DNA of 64,000 bases from positions 84,507 to 148,506 of the forward strand of contig NW_020312038.1 of NCBI RefSeq assembly GCF_002999335.1, written 5' to 3'. Below the pieces are notes generated by a model. It was given only the letters and a program-made list of their open reading frames with translations, ran no database searches and had not been told where the DNA came from. How positions within the stretch are numbered: position 1 is the first letter of the stretch; each line of letters starts with the position of its first letter. The DNA comes from Cyclospora cayetanensis (lineage: Eukaryota > Apicomplexa > Conoidasida > Eucoccidiorida > Eimeriidae). The translations under genes were made by a program, and so were the position numbers. Below are positions 37,493 to 48,100 of the stretch, piece after piece.

Positions 37493-37724
37493 TCCAGACG
37501 CATGGCCTCGTGTTCCGTACCTGTACATTGAGGCCAACAGCATAAAAGAAAGGGAAGCAGTCGCCCGGTTACTGCAAGTCCCACACAGAAACCATAATGC
37601 TGAAAGCGAAAGGAAGGAGCACACAGTCACTAGCCAACAACGAACGAGGGGGCGCGGTGACGCTCCCGGCTACGTGTCATTGGAGCACTACATGTTGGGG
37701 CCTCCTACGAGAAAGCAGAAATGA
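37493..37724 (+). CDS. Candidate terminal exon, protein not recognised
   Basis: It follows an acceptor (CCCTCATTCCAG) and is open for 76 codons to a TGA. The peptide runs PRVPYLYIEANSIKEREA, then a basic Gln/Arg-rich region, and ends MLGPPTRKQK. No upstream exon is fixed and no domain is recognised. It would be convergent with the minus-strand gene ending near 38 kb. Confidence 0.25.
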
Positions 37725-37990
37725 GGGAAAGTGCTCATAAGAACATACAATACAAACTATTTTAGCAGTGCTTCCGCCCTTGCAGAGTGATTTCGTTGTG
37801 TCAGCACAGCCAATGCATGCACCAGTATTCATTTTAAGCAACCAAAAAAGGTAAAGTGAGAATGTAGGGACACCACCCCTGAGAGTGCCTGCGTATATAT
37901 CTGCGTGCAGAGAGCTCTCTAATAGTAACCATCGGAGACATTCGAGCGATACCCTTAGAAGACGAAACTATTTTTGAGGCAGAGCATTAT

Positions 37991-39480
37991 CTAGGGAAGG
38001 ATAATTACTAAGGAACGCAAAATCCGCCAGCAACGGCGACTAGTAGTGCGGATCAAACAAATCTCCGAATTCCCCAGTAGGCAGCGATTCCCGCACCTGC
38101 TTTTCCATAAACTACTGAGCTTGATGCTCTCCACCTCATTTCTAAAGGAATTTCCGTCCTTTGCATCCTCGGCGCTCAATAGTCCTAGAACCCAGCACAT
38201 CTACGGTTCTCTGTAGGTTTTTCGCGTCCACCAGGGTCAGTTGCATGCGCAGAAAGCCCATGAAAGGCGAAAGGAGCCTCGTAGATGTTTTCTGGGAAGC
38301 CAAATTTCACTGTTCTACAGCAGCTCCAACTTTGGGGGAAATCTACATGATATGAAAGAGGATTGACTTGTAATAGAGTAACTAACGGTGCCAGCCACTG
38401 GCTGCAAACTTCTTAACCTGGTCACCTTTTGTTGCACCTCGCAAAGCCTAGCGATCCATCGAAACCAAATATTCTGCCCTGAAACACACAGTCGACCGCC
38501 GCTTTGGGTAGCTACTGGCCTCAAACAAATGGGTTCAAGCCCGGATTGGGACTCTTCACCCTACATCCGAGATGGGGAGAATAACCAGTAGACACGCGCA
38601 CTAATTTCATAAGCCCACTCAGCACAAAAAGGAGAATAAAGCCAAGCAACTGGTTTTTCATGAGCATAGAGTCGCAAAACTGCAGTATAACACAATCGGT
38701 ACGTTCATCTGCTTGTCCGCCTCTGGGCGCTGCGCAGCGATCACCTTATAGTCAGAGTGTAGGCGGGTCATAAAGGCACCCCAGAACGCAGATTTCGAAC
38801 ATGAGATCCCTATTCACGAGAGTACTTCTAAAGAGGTCCAAGATGCTTTCACACATGAACTGAGGATAATGGAGAAACTCCGAGCTGTGACAGAACTAGC
38901 GCAAGGGATGAAATTGGTGTATTTGCTGAGCCCTTCGACAACGACTTATGGGTTTTCCTGGTCTTGACTGCCGGTAAACCACGAATAAAGTCCGTCGACG
39001 AATCATTTTAAATCTTTTGAGGGACCGCATGGCTTTGTAAACCAACTTTAGGAGAAGTGCACTTCCCCAGCTGCTGACAAAGAGTACGACACCGCATATT
39101 AATCTGCCGATACCGTTAGGGCTTTTCAAATTAGTGTTGAGGATCATCATGGCTCGGAAGAGCAGTATCAAGTGCTTTGCGTAAAACGGCACTGCAGAGC
39201 AAAAGAGGAGTGTGAAAGCGGATTCCTTGCTCCGTTACGAGCAACAGCAGGTCCGCTACGAACTACAGCAGGCCATGCTTAACGTATAGCGCATAAACGC
39301 TTTTGCCATTCTGGACCTCGGCGAGAATATAAAATGCGCGATTACTACAGCAGCTGCCGTGATGCACAATAGTGATTCGCTGGGGCGTCGTGAATCCAAT
39401 TCGGCGACGACATTAAAAGTGTTCTTGACAAAGTTCAGGGTAAAGGTCGTGCTGCAGTAGGCACCCAGGCCAGGGAACAT
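37991..39480 (-). CDS. Unrecognised polytopic membrane protein, intron-rich
   Basis: Several minus-strand exons line up. The first (39480-39267) starts MFPGLGAYCSTTFTLNFV and has a helix (LLCITAAAVVIAHFIFS). A second follows a strong acceptor at 39191 with PFYAKHLILLFRAMM and the helix GIGRLICGVVLFVSSWGSAL. Next come FMCESILDLFRSTLVNRD (from about 38862), MLMKNQLLGFILLFVLSGLM (from about 38679), VKFGFPENIYEAPFAFHG (from 38314) and LLSAEDAKDGNSFRNEVES (from 38184). The last two join in phase 1 and run on to 37991. At least three membrane helices are visible. I do not recognise the family. Some joins are ambiguous, so the order is firmer than the exact borders. Confidence 0.45.
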
Positions 39481-42374
39481 TTCTGGGATTAGCAAACTGA
39501 TACAACGTCTTTGAAGAACTCCTTAACATTATGATTCGTCTGGACACTGAAATTATGCCCGCATAAATAATATCAGCAGTTTTCCCACCTCAACCCACCA
39601 CATGTGGTTTTCTCCCTCTCTGAATATCAATGCTCAAATGCGGTGAAGCAATAAGAATAAAAAACAATAAATTGCTAATTTAAACAGCTTGTAGCCTGCT
39701 CAGAGGGAACAGCTTCCACCGCCGTGCCATTAGCACCGGTTATTAAGAAGAATTGCTTTCCATTCCTGGTCAGTGCAGGTACGTGGGGAGTTGTAGGGCC
39801 ACTTATTAGCAGCTTTGCTGCAGCATCAGCCTCCTCTGTTTAGGTCACTTGCTGCGCTCTCTCTCAAGAAAATTGATCAAAGTAGCAGCGGTCCCAGCAA
39901 ATCCAGTAATCAAGCGTTGGTGATCCCATACAGGCCTACAGAGCTCTCAACATCTTTTCTTTTGCAAGTGTGTAAGGGGAATGGCCACGCCTTGTGTGCT
40001 TGAATTTTTGCCAGCTCTGGCTCAATTTCTGCAGACGGAGCATGAATTCTCAGAACGGTAACTACCACCACGGAAATGAATACTTGTATGCCTTTTCATG
40101 TCACCACATGTCTGCAGCAGACAAAGCGCACGCCATAGGTTTCATAAATGCTCTTCTACGTTTCAAACAAATATTAAGATTCAGCCCTCTCTTATATGCT
40201 GACAAAAATGTTGGTCGATTAAGGTCGCAGTTTAGTTCTGGCATCAAGAAGTCCAAAAGGGACACAGGTACAACTCGAAATGGCAAGTTCTAGTGTGGAA
40301 TGCCATCGTGTGTGTGTCATCTGGGCAAATAAGGATTTGCTAAAAAGCGTCTGTGCAATCAAACGATGAGTAGACTGCTAATCATTATGGCCTGTCCAGC
40401 CAGTAGCCAATATTTTAAATCGAAAACTTATGCTTCACAGTAATCTTGTTCAGGCGTTTCAAGTTGATTGACATGAGGGGCATTCCGTCCTTCTCGGCAT
40501 AGTCACCGGGCCACGCCCGAAACACCGGCAAATTTATGCACTTAAATTTTTAAAACAAACCAGTTTGCCTCTGGTTCTCCTCATGAAGTAGGAGCTTCTG
40601 ATACTACGAACCATCGCTTGGGGTTGATTACGGGATTGAACACGATGCACTGGACGACTGGGAGGTGGTCAGCCTGCTAGCAGATTTTTATTACATGACA
40701 CATTAGTGAACTTATTGATAAACTTGCTCATTGCTGCTCTTCCTTGGCCAAACATCCAGTCGAAATCACTGGTAAGGAATCAGTTACAGAGCAACTAAGA
40801 TGAGATGCATGCTCCAAACTATCTCTTCATACTGCGCTGCTGAGCCGCCCGCATGGAGCCTCTGCCTCACCTTGTTGAAGCACTCACCCTACCCCGCTCA
40901 TCATACATGAAGAGAGTTGTTGGCGAGCCCAAGCGATGCTCATTCCTAGCGCTTATTGGCAGAGAGGCTTCCGCAACTCACCGTTTTGACCGTATGCGCG
41001 CCTTTCGTTGGTTCACCCATGGTGTACCTAGGATTGTATCATGTTGGGCAGGTCCCACATAGAGGTTTAGAGCCATGCTGCTAGGCCTTGACTCGGAGTT
41101 GAAGTGAACTGCACTAGCAGCGTGCGTTTGACTACAAAAACGGCAACAGGAGGCGCAGATGTACTGCTAGTGTACTACCTTTTAGGTCCCTCGCCCAAAA
41201 GGCCCTTAACCCCTGAAGGTCTGGGCAAGATGCATGATCGTTTTTTGCATAGGCTGAAAGATGATTCCGTGTGACTAGGAGAGTCGAAGGGGGGGAAGCT
41301 TTTAGTCGAGACTCAGTTATGCTTTGGGGCAAATTTCCCCAAGGATAAGTTTAATAAGGCGGGTAAGCTTAAGCACAAGCAGAATTGAAAAATGAAGTAA
41401 CACCAAAAGCATACTTTTTGGCGACGCCTGCTAAACCAATGCAGAGGCTACCACTGCGAATTCTCACCTTGAGCAGCACGCTACGGGTACTTGAGAAGAA
41501 TTTGCGATTGCCAAGTATTTGTTAAGTGTTGACTCTTTAACTTTGACTGCCCTCACAAACCATCAAATGTTTTCGCAGCAACGAAGACTCGTAATATAGG
41601 TATTTAGCTTTGTTTCCAGCCGTTCAGCAGCCTTCCAAGAAAGTGTGAAATTGTAGAATCAGAGTTTCATCTCCAGGGAGGCTTCAGAGAGTATTCGCAT
41701 TAGTCTGCAGCAAAATGAAAAGGTCGCCTCTTTTGAGATTATTTCATGGGCTTTATCACGTTTGAGCAAAGTTCTACTCGAATTTGGAATATCCGCAAGC
41801 GCGTACTCAGCCTGCATTGGAGACCCCCGGTACCCATCGTGCTGAGGAGCATTAGAACAGCACCGGGACTCAACAGCGCCATTCCAAGATAAGTTACTGT
41901 TGGGGGCCAGGGTGTTTGGACGGGAACATCAGGATATTAGAGAAGCTACTTGGCTCAGAGTTGCAGCGGCTGTTGGTGCTGTAGCCAAGCCCCGCACGAT
42001 TGCCATTCTATCACTAGAGCCACCGCTTTAGCCTTGTAATGGTTGTCCAGATAGGAATCTGCATTTAGGGCCTCTAGTTCTACAGGTGTGAATACTTCGA
42101 GCGCTTCTTTGAGAGCGACGGAGCTCCTGGAGGAGCAGTTGTGGTGATAGTTCACGTCACTTCACATCCAGCATAGCGCAACGCTAGCAAGTCTTGCCGC
42201 ATTGAACAACAGCGGGGCCCCTTAGAGGGTCGGTCCTGTGTGGCCACCGGTGCGCGGAGCCAGCGTGGGGGGTGGAGGCTTCCTTGATACTCCTTGTTTG
42301 CTCGCCAAGCAGCTTGTTTTTGCTGGGCTCAGTGTTCTTGTTCAGGGTATTTGACCAGTTGGATACGTTTTCAG
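39481..42374. other. Gene-poor stretch with candidate 5' exons of the plus-strand membrane gene
   Basis: Three small plus-strand exons match in phase: 39695-39778 (GTASTAVPLAPVIKK), 39844-39905 (HLLRSLSRKLIKVAAVPANP) and 40035-40057 (TEHEFSE). They may begin the gene whose membrane exons lie at 42375-43443, but the link across 40.1-42.3 kb is not shown. On the minus strand an exon-like piece at about 42129-41955 (ALKEALEVFTPVELEALNAD) follows a good acceptor, with no partner found. Nothing else is recognised. Confidence 0.35.
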
Positions 42375-43443
42375 TTCCGGATTATATTACTCAGCCTCAC
42401 ACAACTATATGCGCTGTCGGGGGATTTTTGGGGATGAGGTGCGCGTGCTCTACTTCACGCTTTTTCTCGCCGTTCACCTTAGGCTGTAGAAAGGAACCGG
42501 TTTACGCACCCTCCAACATCCGTAGGTCAGAGGTCCCACTTTGCCATTTAATGGCCAAACATAGAAAAGCTGCAATCATTTTTTTTTAAATCCTCAAGCA
42601 TCCCATCGTTTATAAGAGCCTAACCATTTGGCTGTTCATCGATGAGTCGCTGCGCAATCTGCGGCACTTGACGTGAAAATTGGGATCGGCCTAATCGAAG
42701 CCACTAATGTTGCAGCTGGTTTTCTGCGCTGTGGCTTGTGCGAACCACTCTTTAATGTTTCTCAAGGTACCGAACAATAATATTTTCCCCTGTTTCAGCG
42801 CTCTTTATTATCCCACAGCTTGCTCCTGAGCGGATTTCCGCATGAATTGATGCGTGAGGGCTCATGCGAAAATTTGAACTGCGGTGCTCACTACAGACAG
42901 GCGGCCTTCTGTGCGGTAAGAGAATCACCACCGGAGTAACTCTTTTTCCAAAAGGCATAATACAAGGGGCGTTTGTTTTTCTTCAATTGGGATACAAAGC
43001 GAGGCACGCCTTTACTCAGCTGATGAAGTCTCATATTACTTGCCCATCCTTACCGCTATCATACTTTCATGGTTTCCAGATAGCCTCATCGACGCATTAG
43101 GAAGCATTTTCTCGGCTGTCGAAGCTTGCTTTTTCCAGCTGTGAGCCGCTGGGTTCGAATAAGCTCTCAGACCGGCCTTTGCTGTCCCAAGAGGTATCGC
43201 ATCATCGTCAGGTATAGTTGCCAAAAAAGCATTTTTACCATACTTTTGTTAGAGAATCAAATCATCGGATTACCAAATGCCCTAATCGAAACCAGCCAAA
43301 GAATTTTTGACATCGTAGTACATCCACAGCCAACGGATTTGCGCAAGAGCATCTGGATCATATTATTCGTTGGGCCCACCTGTAACGCTCTCCTTAAGAT
43401 CTTCATAGCGGTGCATGTAACTCCAGACTCTATACAACCTTGA
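42375..43443 (+). CDS. C-terminal exons of an unrecognised polytopic membrane protein
   Basis: Four exons join with matching phases: 42375-42438, 42819-42910, 43020-43140 and 43212-43443. The joined reading runs PDYITQPHTTICAVGGFLGM, then LLLSGFPHELMREGSCENL, then DEVSYYLPILTAIILSWF and PDSLIDALGSIFSAVEACFF. It ends with YSCQKSIFTILLLENQ, IWIILFVGPTCNALLKIFIA and VTPDSIQP. At least four hydrophobic helices and a Cys-containing loop are visible. The third exon ends at a GTGAGC donor and the last starts after TCGTCAG. I do not recognise the family. Upstream exons are incomplete, with candidates from 39695. Confidence 0.5.
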
Positions 43444-43480
43444 GGGCCTTCCCAAGAAAAGCCTCCTTTTCCTGTACCCT

Positions 43481-43604
43481 CGACTCTCAGGGGGGAGGGG
43501 AGCTAGCGAGCTAGGGTAAGCGTTTCTGCACCCTTTAAGCACTCCAGGTATTTTAAGCTAGATGCTCATAGTATCCAGTGCGCACGCACAGAACGTTGAT
43601 GCTT
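43481..43604 (+). repeat. Dispersed repeat, copy 1
   Basis: It starts at a G-rich box (CAGGGGGGAGGGGAGCTAG), has a CTGCACCCT box in the middle and ends TGCGCACGCACAGAACGTTGA. The same order of boxes appears at 55381-55496 (reverse) and 63127-63253. It is non-coding. Confidence 0.6.
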
Positions 43605-45122
43605 AATACATGAATAAAACGCAATATTCCAGTTGAGCGACATACGAATAGCCAACTTTTGAATATTTATCTCTGATGCAGAAATTAGTGCTTAGGCGCA
43701 GCTTAGCCTGATACATGGATTGCTTCTTGACCGAAGCATTTCGTTGCAATGACCACGAATCAAAGCTATTATTCGGAGGGCCTCTAGTTACCAGCATGCA
43801 CTATATCAACCGGCCTGTGCTGTATTGTTCTGGACGGCAACCGAATACCGCCACACTTTGGATGCATTGACCCCTTCTGCATGAGAATGGAACCAGGAAA
43901 TGCACGCGACAAAAAATGGGCTCTCCCGACTGTTAATAGCCAGTGCCTCATGGCCCTTCTACAAGCATCTCCAAATATTTGGGTCAAGGGAGGGAAAAAC
44001 GCACCCTATGGCTCTGCATGCTAAAAGAATTGCCAAACACACAGCTGCGCATAACAGCTTGCAACAAGAACTTTAAGGGGTGGGGTGCAACTTTGCTCTT
44101 CTTGCGCGTTGTAGACTATAAGCATCAAAGTTGGTCATAATCACTGTTAAGACCTCGCGTAATTTGCTCGACGTCATTTAACGTTGGGCAGCATTTGTGC
44201 AACTTGGTAGAGCACAGTTCCCCCTCACTCTGACACAAGTTGCAGCCCCCTGATGTAAGCAAATAAAGTACGTCAAACAGAAATAATGACAGTTTAAGGA
44301 TATGAGGAGGGTCCCATTTAAAATTAGTCAGTTTTCGTTCCATTGTTGCTGGATTGTTGCTGTGCCGCCAACACAATCGGCTCAAGCTCGCATGCCCGGA
44401 GGGGACCACCGGTGGCTTGCTCGGTTGGCCGCACTGAGGCTCACCAAATCAAGGCCCAACCACGCTTTTCTGCCATCTTTGCATTACCAATTTTAGTTTC
44501 ATATTGTGGTCTTGCCGGTACAGGTACCTTTATCGCTGTGTTGCGTACGTGCAGCAGTGTCCTACTAGCGGCGAAATGTCTGCTGAGGAAGCAGAACCTG
44601 GCGGAGAGCTGAGGAACAACGTAGCCTACCCCAGTGAGCGAACAATTTAGGTGTACCGCCCCCATGAGATACCATGCCCATTTCATTTCTTTACACTGAC
44701 CCGGACTGCAAGGAGAACGGGATAAAACAGCACGAGGCACTTGCAATCCGTTTGCAGGCGTCCCATGCCAAGTGACAGGTCCGTTGTGCTTCTTGCTTTA
44801 CCTCCTTGGAAGTTTGATCTCTCCGGTTTCTGTATCTGTGGCCGGTTTTGTGGAGGCGTTTTGTTGGGGTTCTGCGTTGTGAACTCAAACAGCCGTGGGA
44901 TGGCGCAGTACTTGCTGCACTGGAGCCTTACAGATGCAATAGACCTGAGTTGAGTGACTAAAGAAGTGACTAGTAGTGCATTCTCTTGCCCTTCAATTGA
45001 AGCACAGGAGGGCAGCCTTTAAAAATCTACCAGCTCGCCTGGACGCTCGGGTTCCTCGTACTTCTGTCTCCCACTCGGCCTACCGGAGGTACCCTGGTGC
45101 CTTTCCTGGATTCCTCGACACC
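43605..45122. other. Stretch without a firm gene; one candidate exon
   Basis: Mostly featureless. A plus-strand frame at about 44461-44612 reads FSAIFALPILVSYCGLAG and continues TFIAVLRTCSSVLLAAKC to a stop, which looks like a membrane helix pair. I could not fix its splice sites. A tRNA A-box-like string near 44200 was rejected. The 5' control region of the FUSC-like gene should lie at the right end. Confidence 0.4.
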
Positions 45123-48100
45123 ATGGCGGACACAGCTGGACAGGAGCACACCCTTTCGGCCACCTCGCAGAAGAGTCATGCGGGGAGTAGCACGCTCCAG
45201 CGAATGGCATCCCAAGGGGCTGTTTCAAATGTTATGGGGCGCACAGAAAGGGCCTTGCGAATGGCTCTTGGAGGGGCACTGATCATGGCACTGACTATGT
45301 GTGACATCCCTACGATGGACTATTCTTTTAAATATATTGGCCCGTTCTTGTTCTTTGTTGTTGGCACATTGGCGCCCCCCATGCTCAGCTCCGCGGTGAT
45401 TCTTCTTCTATCGGGTCTTTTTTGTATCCTCGTGGCTTGTGCAGTGGCAACCGCGCTGCTGTCTTGCTTGCTAGTGGAAAGCGGTGGACAGGCGCTTTGC
45501 GCTGTGTTCTATGCTCTCTGTGTCATTTGGTCGTCATTCCTAGCAATCAGTAAAACCAAGGAAATGACTCTTATTGGTTCGTATATAATGCTGTATGCAG
45601 TCCCTCTGGCAACATTCATCGCATATCCTTACGCTTCCGGAGGCATAAGTGTAGAGGTCACGCCGGAGAGGTATGCTGCGCTTAAAGAATTTGTTACAAG
45701 TAGCAGCATGGAAGAAATTAAGGAAGCATTCTCCCAATTCTTCTTGCTTTCTCCAGATAAAGCCGCAGCACTTCTTGACAAACTAACAAGCCAGGAACTT
45801 ATCAATTCGATTCTACAGTCTTTGCCCAAAAGCCTTAAGGCCGTTCTTGCAGCTTCCGCAGGAACTGCCTCACTTGACCGAAAAACGGTTTTGACTACGC
45901 TCTTTCTACTTGCCGAGAAAGTACCAGCTGGAAAGCACGTCACATTGGAGATGAAACTGCCTAGGGACGCAGGCTCTTTTGATCTGCAAGACTGGATGTA
46001 CGAAGTGCCACTGTTCGTCGACGGTGTCAGTGGACAAAGTGTTGTCATTGGTGCTCGCCCGGGAACATGGTTCATTAACGCACTATGGGTTGCCTCTGGA
46101 CCCATTGGAATCCTACGAAACCTTATTATTTTTGCATTCCTAGGCTTTGCTGTCTATCTACTGGTTATGCTGGTGCCTCCAATTCGTAGGCAACGGGATG
46201 TTGCACTAAGGGAGATGTCAAGTGCCTGCAGCACCATCCGCAAGTACGTAATATGTTTTCTACATTCTCCCTTCTTATACCAGGGCTACACTATAAATGG
46301 TGCATTGAATCCATTTAATGGATGTTGGCAGTGTTTCTGTGCTCTACAACGCAGGTGCCTGTGTACAGTTCAGGAGGATCTCATGGAAGCAAGCACTTCA
46401 GCAGATGAAGGACGAGGCAGCTCCAGCAGCAGTGCTGATGGCAAAAAGGAATGCGATGCTGCGGGAAAAGGGGGCGAAGCGCCTTCGGACGTAAAAACAA
46501 GCACCTCCAGAACACGAGTTTTTGATGAGATGAATAATGCTATACTTGGCCTCCTTGAGATTGAGAAGGCCGTCTTGCTGTCCGGCATGGAGCCGTTCGT
46601 GTTGTACCCCGGCATTGGTGTGTGGACAATGAAGGAGTTGAACGAAGTTCGAAAGCGGCTAATCCAGTGTTGTATCGAGACCCAACATATGGTTCAACTT
46701 TTCTATTGCTCAAGAGGGGGGAAACACATGGGCAGCATAAGCGCTTCTCATCCCGAACTGGCGTCCATCGGGAATTCCTTATTATCCAAGTGTGTGCGCA
46801 TATACGAGTTCTGCGAAGCCTTGTTAACCACATTCCCGTGTATTTTTTCTCCGTCGCGAAGCAGAAAGCATGCTGCTGAGCTGATGGATCAGATGCAGTC
46901 CTTGGAGGCAGAAATGTGTTCCCTAGCCCAGGCGGTATTTCGACCGTCAGAAGCAGACACAGAAAGGGCTCTTGTAGAGCTGGAAGATGGTGGCACCACG
47001 AAGTGTAACTTGGGCGTGAGCGAACCAGAAGCAGCTGGAAATCGCCTATGTCGCAGGGGATCTTTTGAACGAGCCATGAAGCTTCTTCCCATGGGACTAT
47101 CAGTCACCGCATTTGTTCAGGCTGGCTATTCTGAACCTGTGAAGCTGAGTCACTCTATTTGTGCGTTGAGCAAGGCGCAGCAGGTTAACACGTGGTGCGG
47201 CCTTCTAATGAACCTTATTTTCCCGTTCGTGTCAGTTGTGGTTCATATTAGCCGACTAGTGATTGCGCCATTGTCGGCTCTGGCATTTTGGAGGCTACAG
47301 TGGAAAGGGCCACGCGCTTGGTGGAAGCATCCAGAGACGTGGTATGCTGTTAAGCTGGTTATTCCTCTCATATGCATATACATCCTTGGTATATACTGCA
47401 AGGAACTTCGTGATTACTCTTGGGGTAAGAATGCACACAGGGAAATGGTGAAGCAGAGGCGGGAGCCGGGGGCAGACTGGGTGAGGAGGTACCCTTCTTT
47501 GCGCAGAAGTACGAATAGTCCTCAGTCAGCAGAGCATGTCGTTTTCTTGTCGGAATAGCTGTATGTTGAGCTTTGACTTGCACAAAACATGGGAATCATG
47601 TGACGCACATGACGGGCTCATAAGGCTGTTAAGGACACCCCGTCTTCATGATGCATGAGGGGTGTTTGCTCCTCCTTTTGCTTCTCAGGAGTTGATGTTA
47701 CAGATAATCCCATAATTTTGGACTTCTCAGACCAGGGTACCCCTACAAGGATGGTTCCATGGTTCTTACTAGGTTACCTCACTGTGCTGCAGACAACATA
47801 TAGTGGCACCGTACATCGCGGCCTTAACCGCACGATCGGCATCCTCCTAGGTGCTTTTTGTGGGTGGGTTGGGTTAAAATGGACCGCTTCAAATGTCGCC
47901 GGCCTCATTGCCTTTTGCTCAGTAACGGTTTTTATTGATATTTTTGTTTTCGCCGACTCGAACCATCCGCTGGACGGGTTCCACAAGAAATGGGGGTATG
48001 CGGGTATCGTTTTCACATACACGCAAAGTCTCATTGTCACTTTGGCTACGGAAGACTTGGGAGGGATGACAGGTCAGTACGCACTGGAGTATACTGGCGA

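Noticed and set aside
43146..43165. GGTTCGAAT string resembling a tRNA T-loop
   Set aside because: The flanking bases do not pair into a 5-bp stem, and the string lies inside an intron of the plus-strand membrane gene.
44170..44270. tRNA-like string (GTGCAACTTGGTAGAGCAC)
   Set aside because: It resembles a D-arm, but no anticodon stem or T-arm (GTTCRANNC with a 5-bp stem) follows at the right distance.
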